64,000 nucleotides of DNA from Flavobacteriales bacterium UBA6051. Lineage in GTDB: Bacteria; Bacteroidota; Bacteroidia; Flavobacteriales_D; Crocinitomicaceae. Positions 1 to 7,027 of the stretch are shown in pieces. Both the position numbers and the translations under genes were made by a program. Numbering within the stretch: position 1 is the first letter of the stretch; every line of letters starts with the position of its first letter. The notes beneath the pieces are model-generated. The model worked only from the letters and a program-made list of their open reading frames with translations. It ran no database searches and had not been told where the DNA came from. Location: contig DIYP01000018.1 of NCBI GenBank assembly GCA_002427735.1, positions 124,001 to 188,000 of the forward strand. Reading direction: 5' to 3'.

Positions 1-857
1 AAGAGAAGTTTACCATTGCCATTTCTATTTTCACTGTGCAGCAAATCTGTAGAACTTTCCTGACTGTTCTTGCGCAGGTATTCTCCAATACATTCTTCCG
101 TGTCACCATCGAAGATTATTTCACCTTGATCCATCAATATGCATCGATCACATAGACTTTTGATGGACCCCATATTGTGACTAACGAAGAGTACCGTTCT
201 ATTGCCAGCTGAAGATACCTCTTTCATTTTTCCGATCGCCTTTTTCTGAAATTCTGCGTCTCCTACGGCGAGAACTTCATCGACGATAAGAATTTCTGGT
301 TCGAGAAAGGCGGCAACAGCAAAACCAAGTCTGACGCGCATTCCAGAGGAATAACGTTTAAATGGTGTGTCCACATACTTTGCTATTCCAGCGAAGTCAA
401 CGATTTCATCAAACTTTCTCGAAACCTCTGCCTTGGACATTCCTAAAATTGCTCCGTTCAGATAAATATTTTCTTTACCTGTCAATTCTGGATGCATCCC
501 CGTTCCTACCTCAAGTAATGAGCCAATTCTTCCATTTAGTTTAATCTCGCCCTGTGTTGGTCCTGTAACCTTAGAAAGAATTTTTAACAGTGTGGATTTT
601 CCAGCTCCGTTTCGTCCAATGATCCCTAGAACTTCGCCTTCTTTGACTTCAAAATCAATGTTTTGAATTGCCCAGACATAATCTTTTGTTCCTTCAGATG
701 TTCGATCATTATTTTCCGTCACAATACTATAGGGATCTTCTTTTCCACGAAGCCTATGCCACAAGCGATTTAAGTCGTGTGAAAGCGTACCCGTACCGAC
801 TTCTCCCAAGCGATATTGCTTAGCCAAATTCTCCACTTTAACGCGCGTAATACTCAT
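1..857 (-). CDS. Polysaccharide ABC transporter ATP-binding protein (Wzt-like), 3' end beyond window
   Basis: ATPase of an ABC-2 exporter that moves O-antigen or another surface polysaccharide across the inner membrane. The frame starts at ATG 857 and stays open to base 1, giving about 285 residues without a stop. The Walker A motif (GRNGAGKST), the signature (SSGMRVRLG) and Walker B (ILIVDEVLAVGD) are intact and in order. The start overlaps the permease stop as ATGA, so the two are translationally coupled. Short Wzt/TagH-type ATPases end near 250 residues. Here a further segment containing RNGNGKLL follows the nucleotide-binding domain, which suggests a C-terminal carbohydrate-recognition domain beyond the edge. 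That last point is inference; the ATPase call is firm. Confidence 0.9.
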   Translation of the reverse strand, partial: MSITRVKVENLAKQYRLGEVGTGTLSHDLNRLWHRLRGKEDPYSIVTENNDRTSEGTKDYVWAIQNIDFEVKEGEVLGIIGRNGAGKSTLLKILSKVTGPTQGEIKLNGRIGSLLEVGTGMHPELTGKENIYLNGAILGMSKAEVSRKFDEIVDFAGIAKYVDTPFKRYSSGMRVRLGFAVAAFLEPEILIVDEVLAVGDAEFQKKAIGKMKEVSSAGNRTVLFVSHNMGSIKSLCDRCILMDQGEIIFDGDTEECIGEYLRKNSQESSTDLLHSENRNGNGKLL

Positions 858-1702
858 ACTGTATCCATGAAGTTTTGTTCGGTTTTGTTAAAAATTAATG
901 TACCGATGAATAGTATGAACAATGAAAAGCCAGCAGTGTATCCAAGCATCCACCATTCAAGAGTTCCAGTGCCAAAGAAGGCGTATTTGAATGTTTCTAG
1001 TATGGAGGTCATTGGGTTAAGCATAAGGACCGTTCGTAGCTTACCTTCAGTAAGGGAAAGTGGATAGATTACCGGACTCGCGTACAACCAAAGTTGAATG
1101 CCAAACTGAATTAAAAAGCGCATGTCTCTGTACTTCGTTGTGATAGAAGAAATAATCATTCCGAATCCAAGTCCCATAATGCCAATCAGCATAATCAGGA
1201 TAGGCAAAAGTAGGAGGTGGATCGTCGGAGCGAAATCATAATCGCTTGATAGAAAGAAGAAAATATATACTCCTAAGAAGAGCAAGAACTGAATGCCAAA
1301 TTTGATCAGAGAAGACAAAACGATAGATAGGGGAGTGATGATTCTTGGGAAGTAAACTTTTCCGAAAATGTGTTGGTTTTCAATAAAAGTATTGGATGTT
1401 TTTTTAAAGCAATCTGCGAAGTAATTCCAACATGTCAATCCAGCTAAATAAAATGCCATTTGAGGAACGCCGCCCGTTTCTATGCCCGCAATCTGTCCGA
1501 AGATGATCATGAAAACGAGCGTAGTAAGCGCCGGTTCTATAAAGAACCACAATGGTCCCAGAATAGTTTGCTTGTACACCGAGATAAAATCACGTTTCAC
1601 AAACAAGAACAGCAGATCTTTACTCTGTAAAAGTGCTTTGAGATCAAATGCAAACAAGGACCTTTTTGGGCGAATAATAGATGTCCAGGATTCCTGCTGC
1701 AT
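854..1702 (-). CDS. ABC-2 type polysaccharide export permease (Wzm-like)
   Basis: Inner-membrane permease that pairs with the adjacent ATPase to export lipid-linked polysaccharide. The 282 residues show the family pattern: a cytoplasmic N-terminus with an amphipathic stretch (KDLLFLFVKRDFISVYKQT), then about six hydrophobic segments and the conserved GPLWFFIEP region. The length is normal. The stop codon overlaps the ATPase start by 4 nt. A TATCTTTG box lies about 20 nt upstream of the ATG at 1702, so this is probably the first gene of the pair. The exported polymer cannot be named from these two genes. Confidence 0.92.
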   Translation of the reverse strand: MQQESWTSIIRPKRSLFAFDLKALLQSKDLLFLFVKRDFISVYKQTILGPLWFFIEPALTTLVFMIIFGQIAGIETGGVPQMAFYLAGLTCWNYFADCFKKTSNTFIENQHIFGKVYFPRIITPLSIVLSSLIKFGIQFLLFLGVYIFFFLSSDYDFAPTIHLLLLPILIMLIGIMGLGFGMIISSITTKYRDMRFLIQFGIQLWLYASPVIYPLSLTEGKLRTVLMLNPMTSILETFKYAFFGTGTLEWWMLGYTAGFSLFILFIGTLIFNKTEQNFMDTV

Positions 1703-1722
1703 TTTTTAGTAGTGTTTAATGA

Positions 1723-1730
1723 CAAAGATA
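1723..1730 (-). promoter_or_regulatory. Predicted -7 box of the ABC exporter genes (TATCTTTG)
   Basis: A perfect TAnnTTTG on the minus strand, 20 nt before the permease ATG at 1702. No TTG at 19-22 bp. It suggests the exporter pair is transcribed apart from the membrane-protein gene upstream. Confidence 0.5.
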
Positions 1731-1740
1731 GAGCTTTCGT

Positions 1741-3117
1741 TCAGCCTTCTTTTAAATCAAGTTGTTTTTCTATGTTTTTCTCTCCAATCGCTTTTGGGTT
1801 GGTAGTGAATACAATTAGCAAGAATGGCAAGAGTGGGGCTTTAAATCGAACAAGTACCCCAAACAACCCAGAAGTAAAGCCGGCAAAGTAGGCAAGTATA
1901 ATAGCAAACAGAAAGCTGAATACCAGGAACTCATTATATCGAATGAAGCGTATCTTTTGATTGACTTTTCCTTTGAACAGGAAGATCAATGTCAGGTACA
2001 TGAAAACAGCTGTTTCCAGTCCGCTGATAAACAGTAGGGGACTTCTTGCTTCCCAAAGTCCTGGACGATAAACAGCTGTGAAAATCGCCTGAGGAGCAAC
2101 GGATATCATACCAATAGGCGAGTAATCAGTTATTCCTAGGTCATAACGCTTGTCACCATAAGATTCGTTGTTGGCAAAATCACTTTGCTGGACCTGTGCT
2201 TCTGTTAAGTACTGATTGGTTGTCGTCGCAAATGCGTCACCTTGAGATCGCAAAAAGAAAAGAAAGCCAAGTAAACCAAGGGAAACGATGAACAACCTTA
2301 TGATATTGGAAAGAAAAGGGCTGTCTTTATAGCGCTGTGTCACACGCGTACTCAGAGCAACACCCATTGGAGCAACTACTGTGAACAACATAAATGTTCT
2401 CGTATTAAACAGTATGAAACCGAATAAGTATATAAGCAGGAAACCAAGCCATCTTCTTTCAATCGTTTTGTTCGCTATGCCGAAAAGGTAATGGAGTATG
2501 TAAAATACGGACAAGAGAACGACTGTATCTTTCGATATACCTGCGCACCAGAAAGCTACTGATGGGATGAATAAGATGGATATGGCGGCAAACCAGTCTG
2601 TTGTGATCTTATAAAAACGAACCAATTCAAAAATTTTCCAGGAGGCAATGGCTGATAGGTATCCGAAAATGAGCGTAAGAACCACATAGCTTTGTCCACA
2701 GAAAATCATAAAAATGGACATGATTTTACTCACAAAAAAGCTTCCCGGATCTCTGTAAATCCATATAGGTGGATAGCCAGTGTTTGGGTTAAAACGTAAG
2801 ATGATGTCTTCGGCAATTGGAGAGCTTATCATTTCTTCCCAATAGTCTATTGGGGAATGCCAAAACAAATTGTTGAGTTTTTCAGCCCCTTTCCAGTAAG
2901 CCATTGTATCACCACCTTCATAGTAAAACATATAGATGGCGCCATAAACTAAAGCGAAGAAGAGCTTGAAGTAGATGTTCCACATGTAATACTTGTAATG
3001 ACTTCCACTCTTCTCTTTAAGCAATCTACTCTTTTTGGAACTCCCCAGAAAAATGATGATTACCACGAATAGGACTCCAAAGAAGAAGTCGTTCATGCCT
3101 AATGGGGCGGTGTGCAT
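1741..3117 (-). CDS. Polytopic inner-membrane protein of unknown function
   Basis: A protein of about 458 residues with roughly ten hydrophobic segments, a charged loop near the N-terminus and the motif GGDTMAYWKGA after the second segment. It resembles the uncharacterised multi-pass proteins common near Bacteroidota polysaccharide loci, and could be a polymerase or GT-C-like glycosyltransferase, but no catalytic motif can be assigned. I chose ATG 3117; a TTG at 3138 would add seven residues and an ATG at 3096 would remove seven. It lies just upstream of the ABC exporter on the same strand with a 38-nt gap, but the exporter has its own promoter-like box, so co-transcription is uncertain. Confidence 0.8.
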   Translation of the reverse strand: MHTAPLGMNDFFFGVLFVVIIIFLGSSKKSRLLKEKSGSHYKYYMWNIYFKLFFALVYGAIYMFYYEGGDTMAYWKGAEKLNNLFWHSPIDYWEEMISSPIAEDIILRFNPNTGYPPIWIYRDPGSFFVSKIMSIFMIFCGQSYVVLTLIFGYLSAIASWKIFELVRFYKITTDWFAAISILFIPSVAFWCAGISKDTVVLLSVFYILHYLFGIANKTIERRWLGFLLIYLFGFILFNTRTFMLFTVVAPMGVALSTRVTQRYKDSPFLSNIIRLFIVSLGLLGFLFFLRSQGDAFATTTNQYLTEAQVQQSDFANNESYGDKRYDLGITDYSPIGMISVAPQAIFTAVYRPGLWEARSPLLFISGLETAVFMYLTLIFLFKGKVNQKIRFIRYNEFLVFSFLFAIILAYFAGFTSGLFGVLVRFKAPLLPFLLIVFTTNPKAIGEKNIEKQLDLKEG

Positions 3118-3173
3118 ACCTTGTAGATTAAAAAACAAAATGCTTAATAATTATGCTGCTCTATGCTACTACG

Positions 3174-3647
3174 TTATTGATGGTGATAAGGTTCGCCTTT
3201 TAGTATGGTAAATCCCCTGTATAATTGCTCAAGGAAGAAAGTTCTTACCATTTGATGCGAAAATGTCATTTTGGACAGACTCACTTTACCATTCCCTCGT
3301 TGATAGAGCTCATCCGAGAAGCCGTAAGCGCCACCAACCACGAAAATGAGTGATTTTCCACCGGCATTAAAACGTTTTTGGAGAAAGTCTGAAAACGCCA
3401 TTGAGCTCATCTCTTTTCCGTTTTCGTCCAGTAAAAAAACATGGTCACCAGGGGCGATTTGTTTTAAAATAAGTTCCCCTTCCTGTTGCTTGATTTGTTC
3501 TTTACTGAGCTTCTTTACGTTTTTTAGTTCTGGGATATCAATTCTTTCTACTTGCCCATAATGACTCAACCTTTTGAGGTATTCTTTTTCCGCTTCAATA
3601 AGATATTGTTTGACTGTTTTTCCAACACAAATCAGCTTAATTTTCAT
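3174..3647 (-). CDS. rlmH: 23S rRNA (pseudouridine-1915-N3)-methyltransferase RlmH
   Basis: SPOUT-class methyltransferase that methylates pseudouridine 1915 in helix 69 of 23S rRNA, using S-adenosylmethionine. The 157-residue length matches the family. Diagnostic features are the MKIKLICVGK start, the knot-region glycine motif FVVGGAYGF and the conserved C-terminal tail ending in KGEPYHHQ. A TATATTCG box sits exactly 4 nt before the ATG, so the mRNA may be leaderless. The gene is divergent from the DUF4783 gene. Confidence 0.97.
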   Translation of the reverse strand: MKIKLICVGKTVKQYLIEAEKEYLKRLSHYGQVERIDIPELKNVKKLSKEQIKQQEGELILKQIAPGDHVFLLDENGKEMSSMAFSDFLQKRFNAGGKSLIFVVGGAYGFSDELYQRGNGKVSLSKMTFSHQMVRTFFLEQLYRGFTILKGEPYHHQ

Positions 3648-3651
3648 ATGG

Positions 3652-3659
3652 CGAATATA
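3652..3659 (-). promoter_or_regulatory. Predicted leaderless promoter box (TATATTCG) of rlmH
   Basis: TAnnTTCG on the minus strand, ending exactly 4 nt before ATG 3647. Confidence 0.5.
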
Positions 3660-3709
3660 GTACTAATTGGAGAGGTACATTGATCGAGTATTTAGTTGTT
3701 TTCTGGTAC

Positions 3710-3717
3710 TATATTTG
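3710..3717 (+). promoter_or_regulatory. Predicted -7 box of the DUF4783 gene (TATATTTG)
   Basis: A perfect TAnnTTTG, 28 nt before ATG 3746, in the 98-bp divergent gap with rlmH. Confidence 0.5.
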
Positions 3718-3745
3718 TATGTTTATGCAGCTAAACTGAAGAAAC

Positions 3746-4126
3746 ATGCATTTGATTTATTCCATAATTCTATCGATTGCTTTGGCAATAGGGTTGGGTG
3801 ACGTTCCGTATTCCACAATTGAAAGAGCGTTCGAGACAAATGATCACAGTGAGATTGTTAAACTTGGAAAATCAAAAGTATTAATCATCGTTCTTGGCAA
3901 GGAGGGGGTCTATAGTCAGTCGCAAGCAGGTTTGGTATTAAAAGATTTCTTCTCAAGAAAACCTGGAAATCAATTCGATTTCTATTTTAAGGGTAAAGAG
4001 TCAAGCGAAGGAACATTTGCTATCGGGAACTATATCAGTCGTGGCGAAGAGTTCAGAGTAACGATTCATTTTAAGAAGTTAAGTGGTGATTATAAGATCG
4101 AAAGTCTCACCATTGAAAAATCCTAA
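3746..4126 (+). CDS. DUF4783 domain protein, exported
   Basis: A 126-residue protein with an N-terminal hydrophobic signal segment (residues 1-18) and a compact alpha/beta domain containing the pattern VYSQSQAGLVLKDFF. This matches the small periplasmic DUF4783 family of Bacteroidota, which has an NTF2-like look and no known activity. It ends 42 nt before nadC on the same strand; this neighbourhood is common in the phylum, but a strong box in front of nadC suggests separate transcription. Function unknown. Confidence 0.82.
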   Translation: MHLIYSIILSIALAIGLGDVPYSTIERAFETNDHSEIVKLGKSKVLIIVLGKEGVYSQSQAGLVLKDFFSRKPGNQFDFYFKGKESSEGTFAIGNYISRGEEFRVTIHFKKLSGDYKIESLTIEKS

Positions 4127-4156
4127 ACTTTAAGAACTAAGCAAAGCAGCATCTAC

Positions 4157-4164
4157 TATCTTTG
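4157..4164 (+). promoter_or_regulatory. Predicted leaderless promoter box (TATCTTTG) of nadC
   Basis: A perfect TAnnTTTG ending exactly 4 nt before ATG 4169. Confidence 0.6.
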
Positions 4165-4168
4165 CGAT

Positions 4169-5005
4169 ATGATAGATCAGATTATTGAGAATGCGCTGCG
4201 AGAAGATATTGGAGATGGTGATCATTCCTCGCTCGCCTGTGTGCCTGAAAACGGTAAGGGATCAGCTAAATTATTGGTAAAAGCAAATGGCATAATAGCT
4301 GGTGTTGAGTTAGCTGAGAGAATCTTCAAGACGTATGATTCGTCTTTGGAGTTTAATCGGTTTATTGCAGATGGCGAAGCGGTCAAAGTTGGAGATATTG
4401 CGTTTGAAGTTAAGGGGAATTCGCGTTCTATTTTGAGTACAGAAAGACTGGTGTTGAATTTCATGCAACGAATGAGTGGTATAGCTACTCAAACTAATCG
4501 GATTGTTGGCTTAATTGAAGGAACGAAAACAAAACTATTAGATACTCGAAAAACGACTCCTGGAATCCGGTACATGGAAAAGTGGGCGGTCCGTATCGGA
4601 GGAGGGCATAATCATCGGTTTGCATTGTATGATATGATCATGTTAAAAGATAACCACATTGACTATGCAGGTGGGATTAGTTCTGCCATAGAAAGTACGC
4701 AATCATATTTGAAAAAAACGAACAAAGAGCTCAAAGTAGAGATAGAAGTTCGTAACGAAGAAGAACTAAAAGAGGTATTAGCGATTGGAGGAGTTGATCG
4801 AATAATGTTAGACAATTTTACTCCAGAGAGGATCAAAGAAGCTTTAGCATACATTCCTGATACTTATGAAGTAGAGGCTTCGGGTGGAATTACGGAGGAA
4901 ACTATTCGCTCATATGCTGAGACAGGTGTTGACTACATATCTGTCGGAGCACTTACCCATAGCTTCAAAAGTTTGGATATGTCTTTGAAAGCAGTATTTA
5001 CTTGA
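4169..5005 (+). CDS. nadC: Nicotinate-nucleotide pyrophosphorylase (quinolinate phosphoribosyltransferase)
   Basis: Converts quinolinate and PRPP to nicotinate mononucleotide in de novo NAD synthesis. The 278 residues carry the family hallmarks DTRKTTPGIR, GGGHNHRF, MLKDNHI and the phosphate-binding EASGGI. Length and order are normal and the enzyme looks active. The gene begins 4 nt after a perfect TATCTTTG promoter box, which predicts a leaderless message. Its 3' end overlaps a convergent small membrane-protein gene by 8 bp. nadA and nadB are not in the window. Confidence 0.97.
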   Translation: MIDQIIENALREDIGDGDHSSLACVPENGKGSAKLLVKANGIIAGVELAERIFKTYDSSLEFNRFIADGEAVKVGDIAFEVKGNSRSILSTERLVLNFMQRMSGIATQTNRIVGLIEGTKTKLLDTRKTTPGIRYMEKWAVRIGGGHNHRFALYDMIMLKDNHIDYAGGISSAIESTQSYLKKTNKELKVEIEVRNEEELKEVLAIGGVDRIMLDNFTPERIKEALAYIPDTYEVEASGGITEETIRSYAETGVDYISVGALTHSFKSLDMSLKAVFT

Positions 5006-5372
5006 TTTTTTCGTCAAGCAAATCACTCTCTTCTTTCCGTTCAATAAGGCTTTCGGGGAGTACAAATGAAATGCCTATTACGACCATTCCAACGATTATA
5101 ATGTAAAACCAATAGGGGTAGCGCATTAGTTGAAATACAAGTCCAATAAATAGTACGATGCTGCCTGACCAGTAGAGGAAATTGAATATTTTACTGTGTT
5201 TGCCTGATTGAAAAGAAAGCAAATTAAGAAAGAGTCCTATTGCGCCCGAAATCATGAAAACAATTTTTGCCGTTGGAAGAGAAATATACTGTCTCCCAGT
5301 ATTAGTAAATAGTACGATTGCCATTAGAAAGGCTATCGCGAAAGCAACTCCAGCTATTCTTTTCAATATCAT
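4998..5372 (-). CDS. Small four-helix membrane protein, unknown function
   Basis: About 124 residues with four hydrophobic segments, then a charged tail rich in Glu, Lys and Asp after the last segment. No recognisable domain. The chosen start is ATG 5372; a GTG at 5387 would add five residues. The last 8 bp overlap the convergent nadC end. It lies 45 nt downstream of the GGGP synthase gene's 3' side but points the same way, so it could be the first gene of a separate unit ending towards nadC. Confidence 0.65.
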   Translation of the reverse strand: MILKRIAGVAFAIAFLMAIVLFTNTGRQYISLPTAKIVFMISGAIGLFLNLLSFQSGKHSKIFNFLYWSGSIVLFIGLVFQLMRYPYWFYIIIVGMVVIGISFVLPESLIERKEESDLLDEKIK

Positions 5373-5432
5373 AGAAACAAGATACACTATTTTATTGTAA
5401 GTGTAAATGGTTTTTCGTGCAAAGTCGTTTGA

Positions 5433-6176
5433 TTACATATGTGACCGCTGAATAAATGCCTTAATATCGATTAGAAAATCAAGGTCTTCCTCAATCTTAT
5501 TGCCAATAACGATAACGTTAGTCCCTGCTTCTGAAAGGTCGGAGATGTGCTCATAAGATCGAATTCCACCACCTACAATAATTGGTACGTTAAGATTCGT
5601 TAGCTCGTTAACAACCTTCGCCGGGACGTGTTGTTCTGCTCCACTTCCCGCATCAAGATAAATGAGTTTTTTACCTTGAAGAATTCCGGCCTTTGCTGTA
5701 TTTAAAATAATTGAAACCTTGTCATTCGGTATAGGCGTTGTCTGACTGACATATGCTACTGAAGATTTGGTCCCGCCGTCAACAAGAATATAACCTGTTG
5801 GAATTACTTCAAGTTCCATATCGTAAACTTCATTGGCAGAAGTTACATGGTGACCGATGAGGTAGTCCGGGTTACGTCCTGAAATAAGACTCAAATAAAG
5901 CAATGCGTGAGCTTCTTCTGATATTTGATGAGCACCTCCAGGGAAAATGATTAGCGGTATCTTACTGTGTTCTTTCAAAAATCGCACAGTGGATAAGAAT
6001 TCTTCTCTCGTAACGGTGCTTCCCCCAACAAAAAAATAGTCAACACCAGCAAATTCAGATTTCTTAATTAATTCAGAAAGATGTGCCGAATCTGAACATT
6101 TCTCAGGGTCAATTAAGACAGCAATTTGTCCTTTTCGGTGACCAAAGTGGTTAAGTATTTCGTGACTCTTCAACAA
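5433..6176 (-). CDS. Geranylgeranylglyceryl phosphate synthase family protein (bacterial GGGPS)
   Basis: TIM-barrel prenyltransferase that joins sn-glycerol-1-phosphate and a polyprenyl diphosphate into an ether lipid precursor. The 247 residues contain the family motifs AVLIDPEK near the N-terminus, FFVGGSTV, FPGGAHQ, YLDAGSGAEQHVP and the C-terminal phosphate-binding VGGGIRS and VIGNKIEE. This is the Bacteroidota branch of the archaeal-type enzyme; its physiological lipid product in bacteria is not settled. No ATG is available, so a TTG at 6176 (or 6173) is the likely start, placing the first 26 bp inside the end of the phosphopantetheinyl transferase gene. The overlap indicates coupled translation. 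Confidence 0.92.
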   Translation of the reverse strand: MLKSHEILNHFGHRKGQIAVLIDPEKCSDSAHLSELIKKSEFAGVDYFFVGGSTVTREEFLSTVRFLKEHSKIPLIIFPGGAHQISEEAHALLYLSLISGRNPDYLIGHHVTSANEVYDMELEVIPTGYILVDGGTKSSVAYVSQTTPIPNDKVSIILNTAKAGILQGKKLIYLDAGSGAEQHVPAKVVNELTNLNVPIIVGGGIRSYEHISDLSEAGTNVIVIGNKIEEDLDFLIDIKAFIQRSHM

Positions 6177-6792
6177 CGGGTGCTTTATTAATAGAGATTA
6201 CTGTCCCTTCGTGTTCAAAGATATTTAATTTAACGAGAATGTCATTTTCTGGATTTACGATGCGACCTAGCCAATCTCCATTTTTATCAACAGACAAGAG
6301 TAGCTCAGTTTTAAAGTGAATCTTTTTTCTACCCGCAAGTTTATAGAGCGCTTCTTTTGCCGACCAGATTTTTGTAACAACCGATGGATTCGCTGTGTCA
6401 AAAAAAAGCGGTTCATCTTTAGATATGAATTTAGGCATGATGTCTAAAACGTTATCTCGGGGAGATTCCAGATCCAATCCAATTTTATAATTCGGGTTAA
6501 TTGCCAGCCCGACCATGTTCCGAGAATGACTGATGGAGATGAATCCAGTACCTTTTATATACGGAGCACCGTTTTTATCATAGTGAATATGCTGGAATCC
6601 AAATATGCGGTGACGGAGAATTCTTGCCGCTACAAACTCTCTTCTTCTGCTGATGCTACCAAACGATAACATCCGAGCATTTTCTTCTTCCGTAAGATAT
6701 TCTGTGAAATCTGTAGGTTCAAATTCATCATAAGCGCAAAGGTGCAAGTTTGTCTCACCTAAATCAATTTCAAAAAAACGGAACTCACGCAT
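6151..6792 (-). CDS. 4'-phosphopantetheinyl transferase (Sfp type)
   Basis: Transfers the phosphopantetheine arm of CoA to a conserved serine of acyl-carrier or peptidyl-carrier proteins. The 213 residues fit the Sfp superfamily. Visible motifs are IGLDLE (104-109), supplying Mg-binding acidic residues, and WSAKEALYKL (143-152), the conserved WxxKEA helix. The N-terminal half is divergent but has the SISHS stretch seen before the catalytic region. The first gene of a two-gene unit with GGGP synthase. The carrier-protein partner is not in the window. Confidence 0.92.
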   Translation of the reverse strand: MREFRFFEIDLGETNLHLCAYDEFEPTDFTEYLTEEENARMLSFGSISRRREFVAARILRHRIFGFQHIHYDKNGAPYIKGTGFISISHSRNMVGLAINPNYKIGLDLESPRDNVLDIMPKFISKDEPLFFDTANPSVVTKIWSAKEALYKLAGRKKIHFKTELLLSVDKNGDWLGRIVNPENDILVKLNIFEHEGTVISINKAPVVEESRNT

Positions 6793-6900
6793 AATTTAAT
6801 TACAAAGGAAGTTCATTTTTTCTGTTACAGGTTTCATTAGACGTGTATAAATGAAAAACAAATTGATGAATAATTGTCAAATAGTACTAATTAAACTTTA

Positions 6901-6908
6901 TACTTTTG
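6901..6908 (+). promoter_or_regulatory. Predicted -7 box of the receptor/cargo/PorV-like operon (TACTTTTG)
   Basis: A perfect TAnnTTTG about 119 nt before the receptor ATG, with a TTG 24 bp upstream (slightly long spacing). The long leader leaves room for post-transcriptional control. The rest of this 235-bp divergent gap is AT-rich with no other clear element. Confidence 0.45.
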
Positions 6909-7027
6909 TTAAGGAAAGTTAACGTGACGTGGAATTTATTTTTTTTAACATGCCCTTATAAAATTGATTTTTTCTATATTTACGCGCTTTCTACAAAGCA
7001 ACAAGTTTAAATAAACAAACTGCACTT

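Noticed and set aside
4992..5015. Short hairpin CTTGA/TCAAG at the nadC 3' end
   Set aside because: Only 5 bp of stem with the T run in the loop rather than after it; not a convincing terminator.
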